Source: Hydrangea macrophylla
Lineage: Eukaryota; Streptophyta; Magnoliopsida; Cornales; Hydrangeaceae
DNA length: 64,000 nt
NCBI GenBank assembly: GCA_033977485.1
Contig: CM066994.1
Span: 118,816,458-118,880,457, forward strand
Reading direction: 5' to 3'
Positions 45,161-56,395 of the stretch are shown piece after piece (position 1 is the first letter of the stretch; every line of letters begins with the position of its first letter). The translations under genes and the position numbers were made by a program. The notes beneath the pieces are model-generated. The model did not search any database, was not told where the DNA came from, and worked only from the letters and a program-made list of their open reading frames with translations.

Positions 45161-48100
45161 TGTAGACACCCCATTTTGTCGGCTATCAGATTTAGGAGAC
45201 CCATAGCTTGGTGGTTCGCAATGATCGTAAAAGACTCAAAAGGACTCCTGGAAGTCAGCTCTATCTCTCAGAATGCTCAAAATGACCAAAATGCCCCTAA
45301 AAGCCCGAAAACTCCCAGATTTGGTCCCAAAGTTCTGAAAACATGCTACGTCGTAAGAAAAGTGATAAAATGAGTTTTTAAGTAAAACTGGATGAAATCG
45401 TCAGCTCCCAGAGACCCCCGGAAGTCCCGGAAGTTCCCCGAAAGTCCCCGTTGACCGGTTTGACCAAGGTTTGACCAGGTTTGACCAGAGTTTGACCAAG
45501 TTTGACCAAGTTTGACCGAAATTGTCTGAATTCACCAGAACCATTCTAAATCATGAGAAAAGTATTAAAACAAGTTCCAAAAGAAAATCGAGCGAAAACA
45601 TCAGCTCCTGGGAGCTCCCAGAGGTTCCCAGAACTTCCCGGGAATCCCAGATTTGACCGGTTTGACCAAGATTTGACTTTGGAATCGGGGCACCGAAACA
45701 ATTTTCAAATATTTTTCATGGATACTAGAGGTCAATAGCTTTCCAATGGTATATCGCACATAATTTCTGGATTTAAAACGAATTTATTATGAATTTCTAA
45801 AGGCGAAAAAGGCGATCAAATCGGCTTTTATCGCGAATACCGCAAAACTTTTCAAAGTGACCTATCCCCGAACTATTTTTTTATGTAAAGTAGACTCCAT
45901 TACCTTTCCAACGGTATATCACAATCTCAATTTGGAGTTCGTATGCATTTTTTGTGAATTTCGGACGAAATAGGGCCTTTTCGCGAATACCGGAACCTCT
46001 GGGGGCCTAAACGTAATTTTCTGGGCTTCTGAGGAGCAGTGCCGCCGCGGCACTGGCCCACTGCCGCCGCGGCACTCATCCCTCGCAGAGTCCATTTTTG
46101 TAATTTTTTTGGGGGTCCAATTTGATTAATTGAAAGCCAAAACGACATAGTTTTATGTTCACAGTTGTTTGGGACCAATGGGAGTACTTCTAAAACCCCA
46201 AAACCACCCCAAATTGGCCTATTTAAACCCCCCATTGCTCTTCATTTTGGCGGGGGCCAAGTGCAAAGCTTAAAAAGTTGTAGAGAAGAAGAGAGATAGA
46301 GATAGGTTTAGAAGAGAGAAAGGGAGCTTCTCCCATTGATTTTCCATAAGAAAGTGAGTTTTATTCTTGTTTTCTTCCATCATCCTTCTATATACTTCAC
46401 ATTCAAAGTCCACTCCAACCCTCATTCTTGAGCATTCATGAGATAGGAAGCTACTTCCATGTCCAAATGTCAAAATCTATGAGTGAAACACCAAGCTACA
46501 AGTCCAAAATCACATTGATTATCATCTATTGATTGCTATTTACTTGCTTTGATTATATATATGTTCATCTCTCCTTATCTCATTTCTTTTTCTTTTCTTT
46601 ATTTACTTACTAGTTCATCATCATCTAAGTGATGACATGAAGTTTGGGGTGAGTGAATCCTTATGGATAGTAGCTCTTGACCTCAAAAACATGTTTGATA
46701 GATGATGATCATAACCTCAATGCTTCCAAGGTATTCTTGGAATGTATTGAAGTTATGCCCAAAAATAAAATAAATCTCTCCAACAATCTTGGAGGTTCTT
46801 AAATGATGAGTTTGATGTAGGTATTCTAGGTGGCTATGATCCTTATTGAGTGTTGAAAACATGTTTTCAAAACATCTATTCCAAAACCCCTCTCAATCCC
46901 TCTCATTTGGTTTCAAGAAACAAAACTTTATTTTCTCCAAAATCTTCAAAATAATGAGTCAAAACAGTGAGTGAGTTGAGTTCAAAGATTTTTCTAGAAC
47001 TCAATACTCAACATATGGATACAAGGCCACTTGGAAAGTCTTCCTAACTCATTGGAGAACACCCATGATTTTTGGTTTGACTTGGAAGTACTTGGAAATG
47101 GCCCATTTGGGTCCCAACATTCCTTCCAAACATTCTGTTTTTGCTGTCACAGCAGCTAGGTCAACTTACAACCTCTTTTACAGAAAACTTTTCCAAAAGG
47201 GGTGGTCCTAACTTATTTTTCCCTTAATATTAAATGTCTTAGGAAACTTTCTGTATAAAATGGGCCTCTAGATCATTCTTTTTTCATTTTCTAAGATTTT
47301 CTAACATTTCAGTCGACAGTACGAACTCTGTTTCTGAGTGACCTCTATTGTTTATATAATTTCTCTCAATCTGTGATAGATATTCAAGATTGGCCTTTTG
47401 TGTTGTGTTCTAGACACAATAAGGAACATCTCCATAAAAAATCATTCATTGAAAACATTCCTAACCCCTCTTTTCAAATTCCAAAAGATCATGCTACTGT
47501 TCTGTCCACTATTCACAGCAAGTACACTTTAACTTTCATTCTTTGATTTGAGGCTTATATGCATTCCAAATTAGTTTATATCTTAGGAAGTGGTTCATAC
47601 TACATTTGTATATATCCCATGTTGATTTCATTCATTCATTCTTGTCCATTTTAGACTTCTAAGCCATTCTAGAAATCCATGTACACAAAACACACTACAA
47701 CCTTTGCACATTTTTAGATACATACATTGCATTCATGCAAGATTTGGGGTTTTTGTAACTCTTAATCTAAGGAGATTATAAGGAATGAACTCGATCACTC
47801 GTTCGTGCTTCCCCTTGATCTATTCATCCTTTCTCATCCGTCCCGGGGATTGAGAGGTCTTCTTTTATCAAAGAATAACATGCATCATTCTAGCCTTGCT
47901 AAGCATATTTTGATTTCTTTGCTTATTTGTTTCAATAACAATTCATGTCCCCCTTTAGATTAGGAAGTCTTGATTATTTGATACATGATTAGACGATCTT
48001 TCCTAGGTTTATTTGTGTGAACTTTCACTTTACATTGCATGATATTTGGCTTAGATCTTATGAATGATATCTTATCTTTTGATCTTCCAATTTCAAGTTT

Positions 48101-48451
48101 TCTTATGTGATGTAATATACTACAATAGTATTAATTGTCGAACCAAACATAGTATAAGATGATTATTTGGATGCTAATTGAGGCCCGTCGAAAGACGGGG
48201 CGAGTTGAGGGTGTTTTAGTCGCGACAAAGGCTCCTTCCTCTCTCGTACCAAAACCCCGAACCAAGTTCTTTGGTTATGAAGGGCCGGTGCCCTTATCCG
48301 CTTGGGTGAGTCAAAATTAGGTTTCTTGGTTCCTTAAAGACCAAGTGGCGACTCTGTATCTGTTTTCAACAGACCTATTTTCTTTCTTTGATTCAAATCA
48401 ATTTCAAAACAATCTCAAACAAGAGAAGTGGTCCGATTCCGCGTGTCCACA
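45161..48451 (+). repeat. 3' LTR of the Ogre-like element
   Basis: Near-identical partner of 34868-38157, with the same W-box array, GC-rich motifs (46035-46080) and TATA-like box. Confidence 0.97.
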
Positions 48452-48860
48452 GGACCTGCCAGACATCCGCCCGGGATGCCTAAGCATGCCTCTTCCTTAT
48501 CGACTATGAGTCCCCGCCGCCTGACGTTCCCCCGGAGATCACGTTGATTTGACCGTGAGGCTGGATTTGATCGGAAGCTCGGGCTCCTTGCGCAGGTCGT
48601 CCATCTGTCATGACGTACTCTGCCAGATGACCCTATTCGATCAATTTTTCTATGGCTATCTTCAACTTGAAGCAATCCTCTATGTTATGGCCGTGGTCTC
48701 TATGGAAGCGGCAAAACTTATCCCGATTCCTCTTTTCGGGCGGGGCTTTGTGTTTCGCCGGTTGTTGAAGTAACCTCTGCGCCTCAGCGGCGGCCATGAC
48801 TTCGTGGATTGGTCGAGATAGAGGTGTGAAAGCGATCTAGGGCTGATCCCAATCTCCTCT

Positions 48861-50171
48861 CTATTGGTCCTGCCTGGGCTTTTTTACTGGGCCCTTCTCA
48901 GAGCCCTCACGCTTCCGCTTGGCTTTTGGGGACTCGTCTCCCGCGAAGCCGGTGCGTTCGGACTTCAGGAATTCTTCTGTGTCTATATGTTTTCCGACCC
49001 TCTCCGAGATCTCCACCAGGTTTGCTGGTCGGTCTCGATGGAATGACGTGGCAATCTTGGTGTGTTGAACCCCCGAGCAGAAGACCATGATGGCTGCTGT
49101 TTCATTCAAATTACAGATCTGGAGCCTCTGCTGATTAAAGCGATCCACATACTCCCTTAGGGATTCACCCTTGCACTGCTTGACGGTCAATAGCGGAGTG
49201 TCCGGCTGCGACCGGTCGAGCATCCCTACGAACTGGCTAATGAATAGCTTGCTCAACAAGTCATCAACCGTTCGGGGCTTGAGGGCGTGGAACCACTGCA
49301 CAGCTGGCCCCTTTAGAGTGCTGGGGAAGGCCAGGCATAGCAATTCGTCGATAGTGGTAACCAACGCCATCTGGACCCTGTAGGTACAGATGTGATCCAC
49401 TAGGCTTTTGGTTCCGTTGTAAGAACTGAGATGTGGTGGCTTGAACTTCCGTGGGATAGGGAATCCGGTGACTCGAGCGGTATAGGGCGACTCGGTCTCC
49501 GTGTTGGTATGGTTAAAAGGCTGCTTGGGGCTCAATTGCTCGATTTGTTTTTGCAAACCCTGGATTTGAGCATTTACGTCTTCCCTCTCGGTCTTCCTGT
49601 CAATGTCCGAGCAGTAAGTCAGATCAGATGACGAGGCTTTCTCTTCGAAGTGTGTTGACTTCGGGGATAGAACCCAGCTCCAGCTCTGGGTAATCGTATG
49701 CCTAAGATCCCCCTGGCTCCGGGCAGGAGGGTCTTTGGCTGATTCTTGGAGTTTTGGCCCTGATCCCTCCCCCCTAGTGGCACGGCACTTGTTGATGATG
49801 TCTCTGGCATCTTCCACCCAATGAGGATTGGCACGAGCTCGCCGCCTGGGGTGCCTGGGCGGTCTGCTATGGTCGTCATCCCAAGCAAGCTCCCAATCCG
49901 ACGGGGATACCGGCACAGAGTGGGTGTAGTTCCGGACTCTCGCGTGCTCTTGGTTGGGGGCACTCTTCCCGGTCTGGTTCTCTGATTGAGGGTGCTTCTC
50001 CTACAAGGCCAACAGCGCTTTGATTTGCTACTGGGTTTGCCGTTGGCCTTCCAGGAGTTGCGCGAGTGCCACTGTCATCTGCTCGGAGGTCATAGAGGCG
50101 GCCTACTGCTCGAGCTGCAAGTTCTCCTGACAGACTGTAGCAGTGTTTTTCTTACCCGTCTTCGGCGGCAT
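48861..50171 (-). pseudogene. Tat-type gag of the outer element
   Basis: The likely start is MPPKTGKKN at 50171 on the minus strand; the frame is continuous with the long open part from 49916. Three in-frame TAG codons lie between 50110 and 49998 (contexts EQ*AAS, QTQ*QIK, LAL*EKH); the first two fall where CAG or TGG would be expected. The core has KPPHLSSYNGTKSLVDHI, CLAFPSTLKGPAVQWFHAL and ESLREYVDRFNQQRLQI, the Ty3 retrotransposon gag domain. It ends with a basic tail (KAKRKREGSEKG) and a stop near 48861. No zinc knuckle is seen, which is usual for some Tat gags. The linker to protease continues at 48860-48452 and across the Ogre-like insertion. Confidence 0.9.
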
Positions 50172-50211
50172 ATTGATCAGTCAAGAATTTTGTTGATGAG
50201 AAGACTTGTCG

Positions 50212-50231
50212 TTTCCCACAGACGGTGCCAA
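50212..50231 (-). promoter_or_regulatory. Primer binding site of the Tat-like element
   Basis: Minus strand TGGCACCGTCTGTGGGA, starting three bases inside the 5' LTR edge (50234). I do not assign the tRNA. Confidence 0.75.
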
Positions 50232-50233
50232 AC

Positions 50234-50852
50234 TGATGATGCCAAAAAACTGGTAAGAGGGTTTAAGAAGAGAGATACGATTACACAATCAATTGTATGT
50301 GGTTCGGCCCCGTTAATAAGGTGACCTGCGTCCACGGGTGCGTCAGTGTGCTTCACTAGCAGATCACCGATGGGCCTGGTGAGCCAACAATTGGGGCGGC
50401 ACAACCAGTAATACTGGCCGAGTGTATGCGTATGAGATGAATGTATATGCTATTCTTTCAGTTAAGAATGGGATCCCCTTGATGGGGGTGAGTGGCCCCT
50501 TTTATAGGTGCAAGAGGCCACCCGTATAAGGCAACTAATTAGATAAGGAAGCCCAATCTAATCACAAGTTAATAAGTACAAATCACGGGAGGTATCCTAA
50601 ATGGCTTAGGAAACTATTTACACCTTCCATTAGTCTTCTGACCGATTTAGGAAACTGCTGAGCAGCTTGGCTGCCAATCTGCACCTTGTGGAGAGCTGCT
50701 GAGCCGTATTCCCAGGCTGTGCGAGCACCCCGAGCGGTAGCACTCGAAAGACCCCGGGATCAGTGGGCCACAGGCTCCCTTGCCGGATAATCCGGGTGCT
50801 TAGCTGCTGACGTGGAGGTTTGACTTGTAGCAGAATTTTTCTGGGCGTATCA
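50234..50852 (-). repeat. 5' LTR of the Tat-like element
   Basis: Partner of 18214-18831; about 5% different by eye. Confidence 0.95.
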
Positions 50853-51172
50853 ATTGACAATAATGATGGGGATCACTTCAACATCATCCAATAAAATCTA
50901 GTGGACCCACTACCAAATTTTTTGGGAGTAAATATTAGGTATCACAGGGATACCTGATAGGATTATATCCCAACTCACAAAGTTTGAATTTTTGTTAAAT
51001 TTGAGGAAGTTTTGCTAATTTGGAAAAGAATATCCATGGAAATAGGGGGGTCAGGTGGATTGATAAAGCTTTCTTATTGGCTTAGGATACCATATATGAT
51101 AATATCCCTCTTGCAACCAATACCTACACCATTATTTGGGATTATGATTTACGAAGCATAACATTACTCTTT
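50853..51172. mobile_element. MITE split by the Tat insertion, right part
   Basis: Ends CATAACATTACTC, the inverse of the start at 18104. Its first 45 bp resemble the last 45 bp of the left part (GACAATAAT.ATG.GGA.CACTTCAACAT), beyond the 5-bp target duplication. This suggests an internal direct repeat in the MITE. Confidence 0.7.
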
Positions 51173-51173
51173 T

Positions 51174-51375
51174 AGAGTAATGCTATGTTTCCCAATTTAT
51201 TTATTTATTTTTTCCTTAAAAGTGTTTCCCAACACATGTTACAGTGTTCCCAGTTGATTTTAATTGATTGATGTTAAATTGATCCTACCATTAATGAAAA
51301 GAATCTCATTGTCACATATGTTGAAAACACTTTTTGGAAGAAAAAAAATATGTGGGAAAAATCATAGCATTACTC
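51174..51375. mobile_element. MITE with GAGTAATGCTATG ends
   Basis: Starts GAGTAATGCTATGTTTCCCA and ends GGGAAAAATCATAGCATTACTC, complementary over about 22 bp. No coding sequence. It abuts the split MITE. No clear target duplication. Confidence 0.75.
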
Positions 51376-51446
51376 AAGTAATAAACTGCAGATTATAAGC
51401 TGCACTAAATAACACCATTGGCTGGTTCATTTTTGAATTTTGAGCT

Positions 51447-51454
51447 CTATATAG
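51447..51454 (+). promoter_or_regulatory. Candidate TATA box of the F-box gene
   Basis: CTATATAG in GAGCTCTATATAGATATG, about 200 bp before the start codon at 51651. Confidence 0.45.
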
Positions 51455-51872
51455 ATATGTATATGGACTCCATCATTATTGCCAAACAGGGCCTTGCTCT
51501 CAACCCCAAAGTCCAAACCTCTTTTTTATTTTTATTTTTAAACTCTCCAAACCTCTTTAGTTCCTCAAGACTCTAGAGATAAAAAAACAAAGACTGACTT
51601 AATCAGATTTCCATTCCACTAATCTCTTCTCTTATTCTAATTTTGCAGCCATGAAGCGATCAATCGATTCCGATAACGATCCGGCCACCGGCACCAGTGA
51701 TACCACAAAGAGTTTCAAACTACAGACGAAGATGAAGGCGTGGAGGAGCTTAAAACGATATCGTCGTCGTTTGTGCTGACGGACGAGAACTTGCTCTACG
51801 AGATCATGAAACACGCCGACGCGCGGACACTCGCCACCGCATTGTGCGTCAACAAGGGGTGGCGGCACGCGG

Positions 51873-52412
51873 TGTAAAAAAAAATTTCATGATCAAGTTC
51901 AATCATACATGACAGATCATAAAATACTATGTCAATTAGGATCTTAAATCTTCATGGTTTCACATACCTTGTTTAAATTAATTGGCCAAGAACACATACC
52001 TTGATCTATTGCTAGTATTGTGTGCGGAAAGATACTTCTAGTGTAATCTGCAGATTGTTCTTTATGCCTCCCTTGATTGCAAAATGACCTTGAAAATTCG
52101 AGTTCTCTCTCTTGCCTCTATAAACCCTAATCTTTATATTGTGTGTGACAGTGAATGATAGAAATTCCTCTGTCAATTTATAGGGAGAGAGAGGACCAAA
52201 TTTCCTTATTAGAACTTTAATCTCTACCGTCCATCATAGTAGATATTGATTAGGAAACTAACCCATATCCCTTAACCAATTGTGACTCATCCAATTAGAG
52301 ATCCCAATTTAATATGGACTGTTATATGGACCAACATCAAGTAGGAAAATAATTAATAGAATATAATTAATTCCAAAAATGAAATTAAGTTTACTATTAA
52401 TTAATTCCAACA
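51873..52412 (-). repeat. Copia 3' LTR
   Basis: TGTAAAAAAAA...ATTCCAACA on the plus strand. TATA-like CTATAAATTG on the minus strand near 52185. No palindrome array upstream of it, unlike several other LTRs here. Confidence 0.95.
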
Positions 52413-52424
52413 GTCTCCCACTTG
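52413..52424 (-). promoter_or_regulatory. Copia polypurine tract
   Basis: Minus strand AAGTGGGAGAC beside the 3' LTR, the usual plant copia form. Confidence 0.85.
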
Positions 52425-52920
52425 GTCCATATGATAATCCTTTCCATTATGATCAGATTGAGAGAACATAAGGCGCGCAATAAACATTAGAATAGTCATC
52501 CTTAACGGTTTACCTTAATTAAATAAACCACGAGTGTGAGTCATGGTGGTTTTACACTAATTTAAATGGCATAATCCCTTCCATGTACTACAACACCAAT
52601 GATTTATCCAACTAGGCCTGTAAATTGGCGTTTTTATCACTAATGGTCCCATAATGTCTTAAAAGACTATTTCTGTCATATTCATTCACATATATATGTA
52701 CTCAATAATGCAAGACAGAAATTTAAGAATTCAGAAACACTTAACTGATATCAAATGTATAATGTCAAATTATAAGCACTAGCAATCCACAATTAAATCA
52801 TTCTTTTAGCTAAACTCAAGACCCATTTCTGTAGCATGCTTTACAAACATCTTTGGTGATAGCCCTTTTGTGAGTGGATCTGCTATATTAACACTCGTAC
52901 TAATGTGTTCGATTGATACT
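52425..52920. other. Copia 3' untranslated region
   Basis: Between the polypurine tract and the RNase H end. No separate gene. Confidence 0.6.
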
Positions 52921-55900
52921 CTTTATTTCAGAACTTCTTCTTTGACTGATAGGTATTTCATCTCAATGTGCTTGGCTGCTTTAGAATACCTATCATTCTT
53001 CGAAAAGAACACTGCTGTGACATTATCACAATAAATTTTCAGTGGTTTAGAGATTGAATCAACAACTCTAAGTCCTGAAAGGAAATTTCGCAGCCATAAT
53101 CCATGATTTGTAGCTTCAAAACATCCTACGAACTCAGCTTCCATAGTAGATGAAGCGATGATACTTTACTTAGCACTTTTCCAAGAAACCGCTCCTCCCG
53201 CGAGAAGGAACACATAACCAGAAGTGCTCTTTCTGCTACCTACACATCCTCCAAAATCTGAGTCTGTATAACCAACCACCTCTAGGTGACTAGCCTTCCA
53301 AAATGTGAGAATGTTATCCTTTGTTCCTTGTAAATACCTTAACACTTTCTTTGCAGCTTTCCAATGATCTAACCCCGGATTGCTTTGGTATCTTCCTAAC
53401 ATCCCAATAGCAAAACTAATGTCTGGTCTGGTACAAACCTGTGCATACATCAAACTCCCTACAAGAGAAGCATAAGGAATGCCCTTCATACGTTCGCGTT
53501 TTAATACATTTTGAGGACATTGACTTAAGCTGAATTTGTCCCCTTTTTGAATTGGAATAATAGTGGAACTACAATCCTTCATGTTAAACTTTTCCAAAAT
53601 TTTGTTAATGTAAGCTTTCTGAGACAATCCTAACAATCCCCGTATCCTATCCCGAAATATTTCTATCCCTATTACGAAGGATGCCTCTCCCATATCTTTT
53701 ATTTCAAAATTTTTTGAAAGAAAATCCTTGGTTTCTCGTAGTAAACCAAGGTCACTGCTGGCTATAAGTAAGTCGTCAACATACAGTACCAAAAACACGA
53801 ACTTACTCCCACTGATCTTCAGGTATATACACTGATTGGGAGAGAACAAAGCCTATTTATACGCCTTAACATACGTTTGTTAGTATCTTTTTATCCTATT
53901 TTTGTATATTTTTACTTCGTTTTCTATTTTCTGACAAGTTTTGAAAGAAATCAAGTTAACCAAGTTAAATGGGGTGAAAAAGCAGAGCAAAAGAAGCTGA
54001 AAAAACCACATCGCGCGCGCGACCCGCTGGCGCAAAAATCCCAAAAATCGCTCGTGCGAGGTCCCAATATCGCGCTCGCGCGGCCCGCGCGCGCGACCTG
54101 TGTAAAAATGGAACTTGCGTATTTCACTCTACTGATGATTCCTACGCGAAAGAAACTGCCTAATTGCATCCAGACTGTAAAATAAAGCAGTTTTAGTGCG
54201 TTTCGGGTTAGGAAAGCTTCCAAAAACTTGTTGTAAATCTATATATACTCTATTGTACTTCAATTTAGGGGTTGGACACACTATTATACGCATCAATATA
54301 CAGCCATAATAGACATTATTTTCAGCCATTGAAGGGAGGAAAGCAAGGAGAATAAGAAGAAGACCAAGGATTCCCATGGCCTCCTCCATCAACCTCTTGC
54401 TGTTCATCAATTCTATGGACAACTAAACTCTAGATCTAGGGTTTCAATGAAACCCTAGCCAAGTAATAGGGTGTATTTTATGTTTTTATTTTATTTTTAT
54501 TACGTATGGATGACAGTTACATGTTCCGAGGATTTTTATAAATAAATCGTGCTTTTATTGATTAAATCGTTACTTTCAAAATCTATTCTTGTCTTAGAAC
54601 TATTTTGATGGTAGTGTGCTCAATGATCTATGCTTGATGTGCTTGTTTAGATTATTTACATGTAATGGTGCTTAAATTGAATTGTGCTATCAAGTATCCG
54701 AATAGTCCATGCCTAGATTAGACGGATTATACCACAACCCTAGTTTAGTGTGGGATAATTCGTGCTAACCGAAGATGGATTATGTTGGTGCTTGAACCAT
54801 AGTTATTTTCTTGACGGAGGAATTGGGCTTGTAGCTACAATTCCCCATTATCATCCAACTTAATAAGCTAAAGTAATTCATAAATACCCTTATTATGAAG
54901 CTAGTGGTGGATTTGCAATCCTAGGTTCCTTAAACATATTTATAAAAATAATTTTAAATCGTTTTCGTAATTTAGATTTATTTTCATTGTTATTAGTTTA
55001 AGTAAAATTCAAATCCAATTCCGTTTTCTTAATTAATTAAATTTAAGTTTTAAAATAAAAGTGTTTTAGTGTTTCAATCTCTGTGGGTTCGACCTTTACT
55101 TCCACAGTGCAAATCTTTAGAAAAGTAAAGTATACTTTTTATATCTTGATACTGACAACATCAATTTTTGGTGCCATTGCCGGGGATTGCATTACTACCT
55201 TTAGTTTTAGAATCTTAGTTTAGTTAATTCGTAAATAGTAGATTAGGTTTTCTTTTTCTTATTTTTCTTTTTATTTTGAGTTGCTAACTTTTCTTTTTAT
55301 TTTGTAGTTTCTCGAGTCATCAAATTCTAACGTTTTCGGGAGAAATAGCTTAGCGCATCAAAGGAGCTTATGTGAAAAAAATATTAAAAAATTAAATAAA
55401 TTGCTTCTTGTGAAATTCGCTTTAAACCGCTGTAAGTCAGGGCGCTGTGACGCACTATTTGCATTAGTTTAGGAGTGATTGTTCACGTGTATTAGCTAGG
55501 AAACCCGGGGCGCTGGGCTTGACGCGGTCATTGCATTACAGGATAATTTATACACCTATCAACGGTGTTTTCCTTAAATCCAAAAGAAGCAATGGTATCA
55601 TGGAACTTAAGATACCATTGTCGGGAAGCTTGCTTAAGTCCATATATTGACTTCTTCAACAGACAAACCATATCTTCCTTTCCTTCTTCTATGAAGCCTT
55701 CTGGCTGTGCCATATAGACTTCCTCTTCCAAACTCCCATTCAAAAATGCCGTTTTCACATCCATCTGATGTAACTCTAAATCAAAATGAGCCACCAGCGC
55801 TAAAATGATTCTTAGAGAATCCTTCTTTGAAACAGGAGAGAAGGTCTCATTGTAATCAATGCCTTCTTACTGATTAAATCCTTTGGCAACAAGTCTGGCT

Positions 55901-56395
55901 TTATGCCGTTCGATATTGCCCTTTGAATCGCGTTTTGTCTTAAAGACCCATTTACAACCGACTCTCTTATGTCCTTCTGGCAACTCGACCAACTCCCAGA
56001 CTTTGTTGTAATCCATAGATTTAATCTCATCATTCATGGCATCAATCCATTTAGTAGAATCATTACAACTAATGGCTTGTGAATACGTAACCGGATCATT
56101 AATATCCCCTAAGTTATATTCAGATTCTTGCAAATACACCACATAAATCGTCTGAAATAGCCGATCTCCTATTTCTATGTGATCTTCTTAATGCTACTTC
56201 CTGTGGTGCCTCTACAATCAGTTCATTGGTGATAGTCTCATCATGGGGCTGTTCAGGTTGTTCATCATTCACTTGTTGTTCGTTATTGTCAATTTCAACA
56301 GCGTTAGGAACAACAGGGTCATTATGAACTCGGGGCAATGGTAATTGCACCCTGACTTCTTGAATGACAACATCCCTAATTTCTTTATTTCAACT
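52921..56395 (-). pseudogene. Copia RT and RNase H, split by an insertion
   Basis: Minus strand. RT starts with MNDEIKSMDYNKVWELVELP (about 56037) and KWVFKTKRDSKGNIERHKAR, then QMDVKTAFLNGSLEEEVYM (about 55770; catalytic Asp in DVKTAFLNG). It breaks at 55550 after the DRCI block. It resumes at 53832 with YLKISGSKFVFLVLYVDDLL (catalytic YVDD), then GSLMYAQVCTRPDISFAIG, and RNase H with GYTDSDFGGC, EAEFVGCFEA and KHIEMKYL. The frame joins exactly at DRCI/YLK when 53833-55549 and one copy of TATACAC are removed. Other stops and frameshifts remain (for example near 53160 and 55860). Confidence 0.93.
53833..55549 (+). mobile_element. Asp-primed LTR-plus-leader unit, flanked by TATACAC
   Basis: A TG...CA unit (53833-55163; the true LTR start could instead be 53878), then a primer site TGGTGCCATTGCCGGGGAT (55169-55187), then about 360 bp of leader that ends abruptly. 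There is no second LTR, gag or pol. TATACAC flanks both sides (53826-53832 and 55550-55556). The primer site is the tRNA-Asp complement with two changes, both of them transitions in CG dinucleotides. U3 has a GC-rich CGCGCG-type array (54010-54105) and a TATA-like box (54238-54250). Confidence 0.75.

Larger units (their letters stand above)
34868..48451 (+). mobile_element. Ogre-like Ty3 element with 3.3-kb LTRs, pol lost, TSD GGACC
   Basis: LTRs 34868-38157 and 45161-48451 (3290 and 3291 bp), flanked by GGACC (34863-34867 and 48452-48456). Primer site at 38161, polypurine tract at 45151. The interior of 7.0 kb has a gag with one frameshift, no pol, and several tandem-repeat blocks. I count only about eight differences between the LTRs, so it is the youngest large insertion here. 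Long LTRs, the tRNA-Arg-type primer site and the gag type fit the Ogre branch of Tat. Confidence 0.95.
18214..50852 (-). mobile_element. Ty3/gypsy Tat-like retrotransposon with three nested insertions, TSD ATTGA
   Basis: LTRs 18214-18831 and 50234-50852, flanked by ATTGA (18209-18213 and 50853-50857). On the minus strand the order is 5' LTR, primer site, gag (50171-48861), protease (34867-34324), RT, RNase H, a second RNase H, and integrase (28511-25684). A plus-strand antisense gene (19528-24761), the polypurine tract and the 3' LTR follow. A second RNase H and an antisense ORF are Tat-lineage traits. Insertions at about 19.7-23.8, 28.5-34.3 and 34.9-48.5 kb bring about 9 kb of native element to 32.6 kb. 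The two LTRs differ at roughly 33 of 618 positions by eye. Confidence 0.95.
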
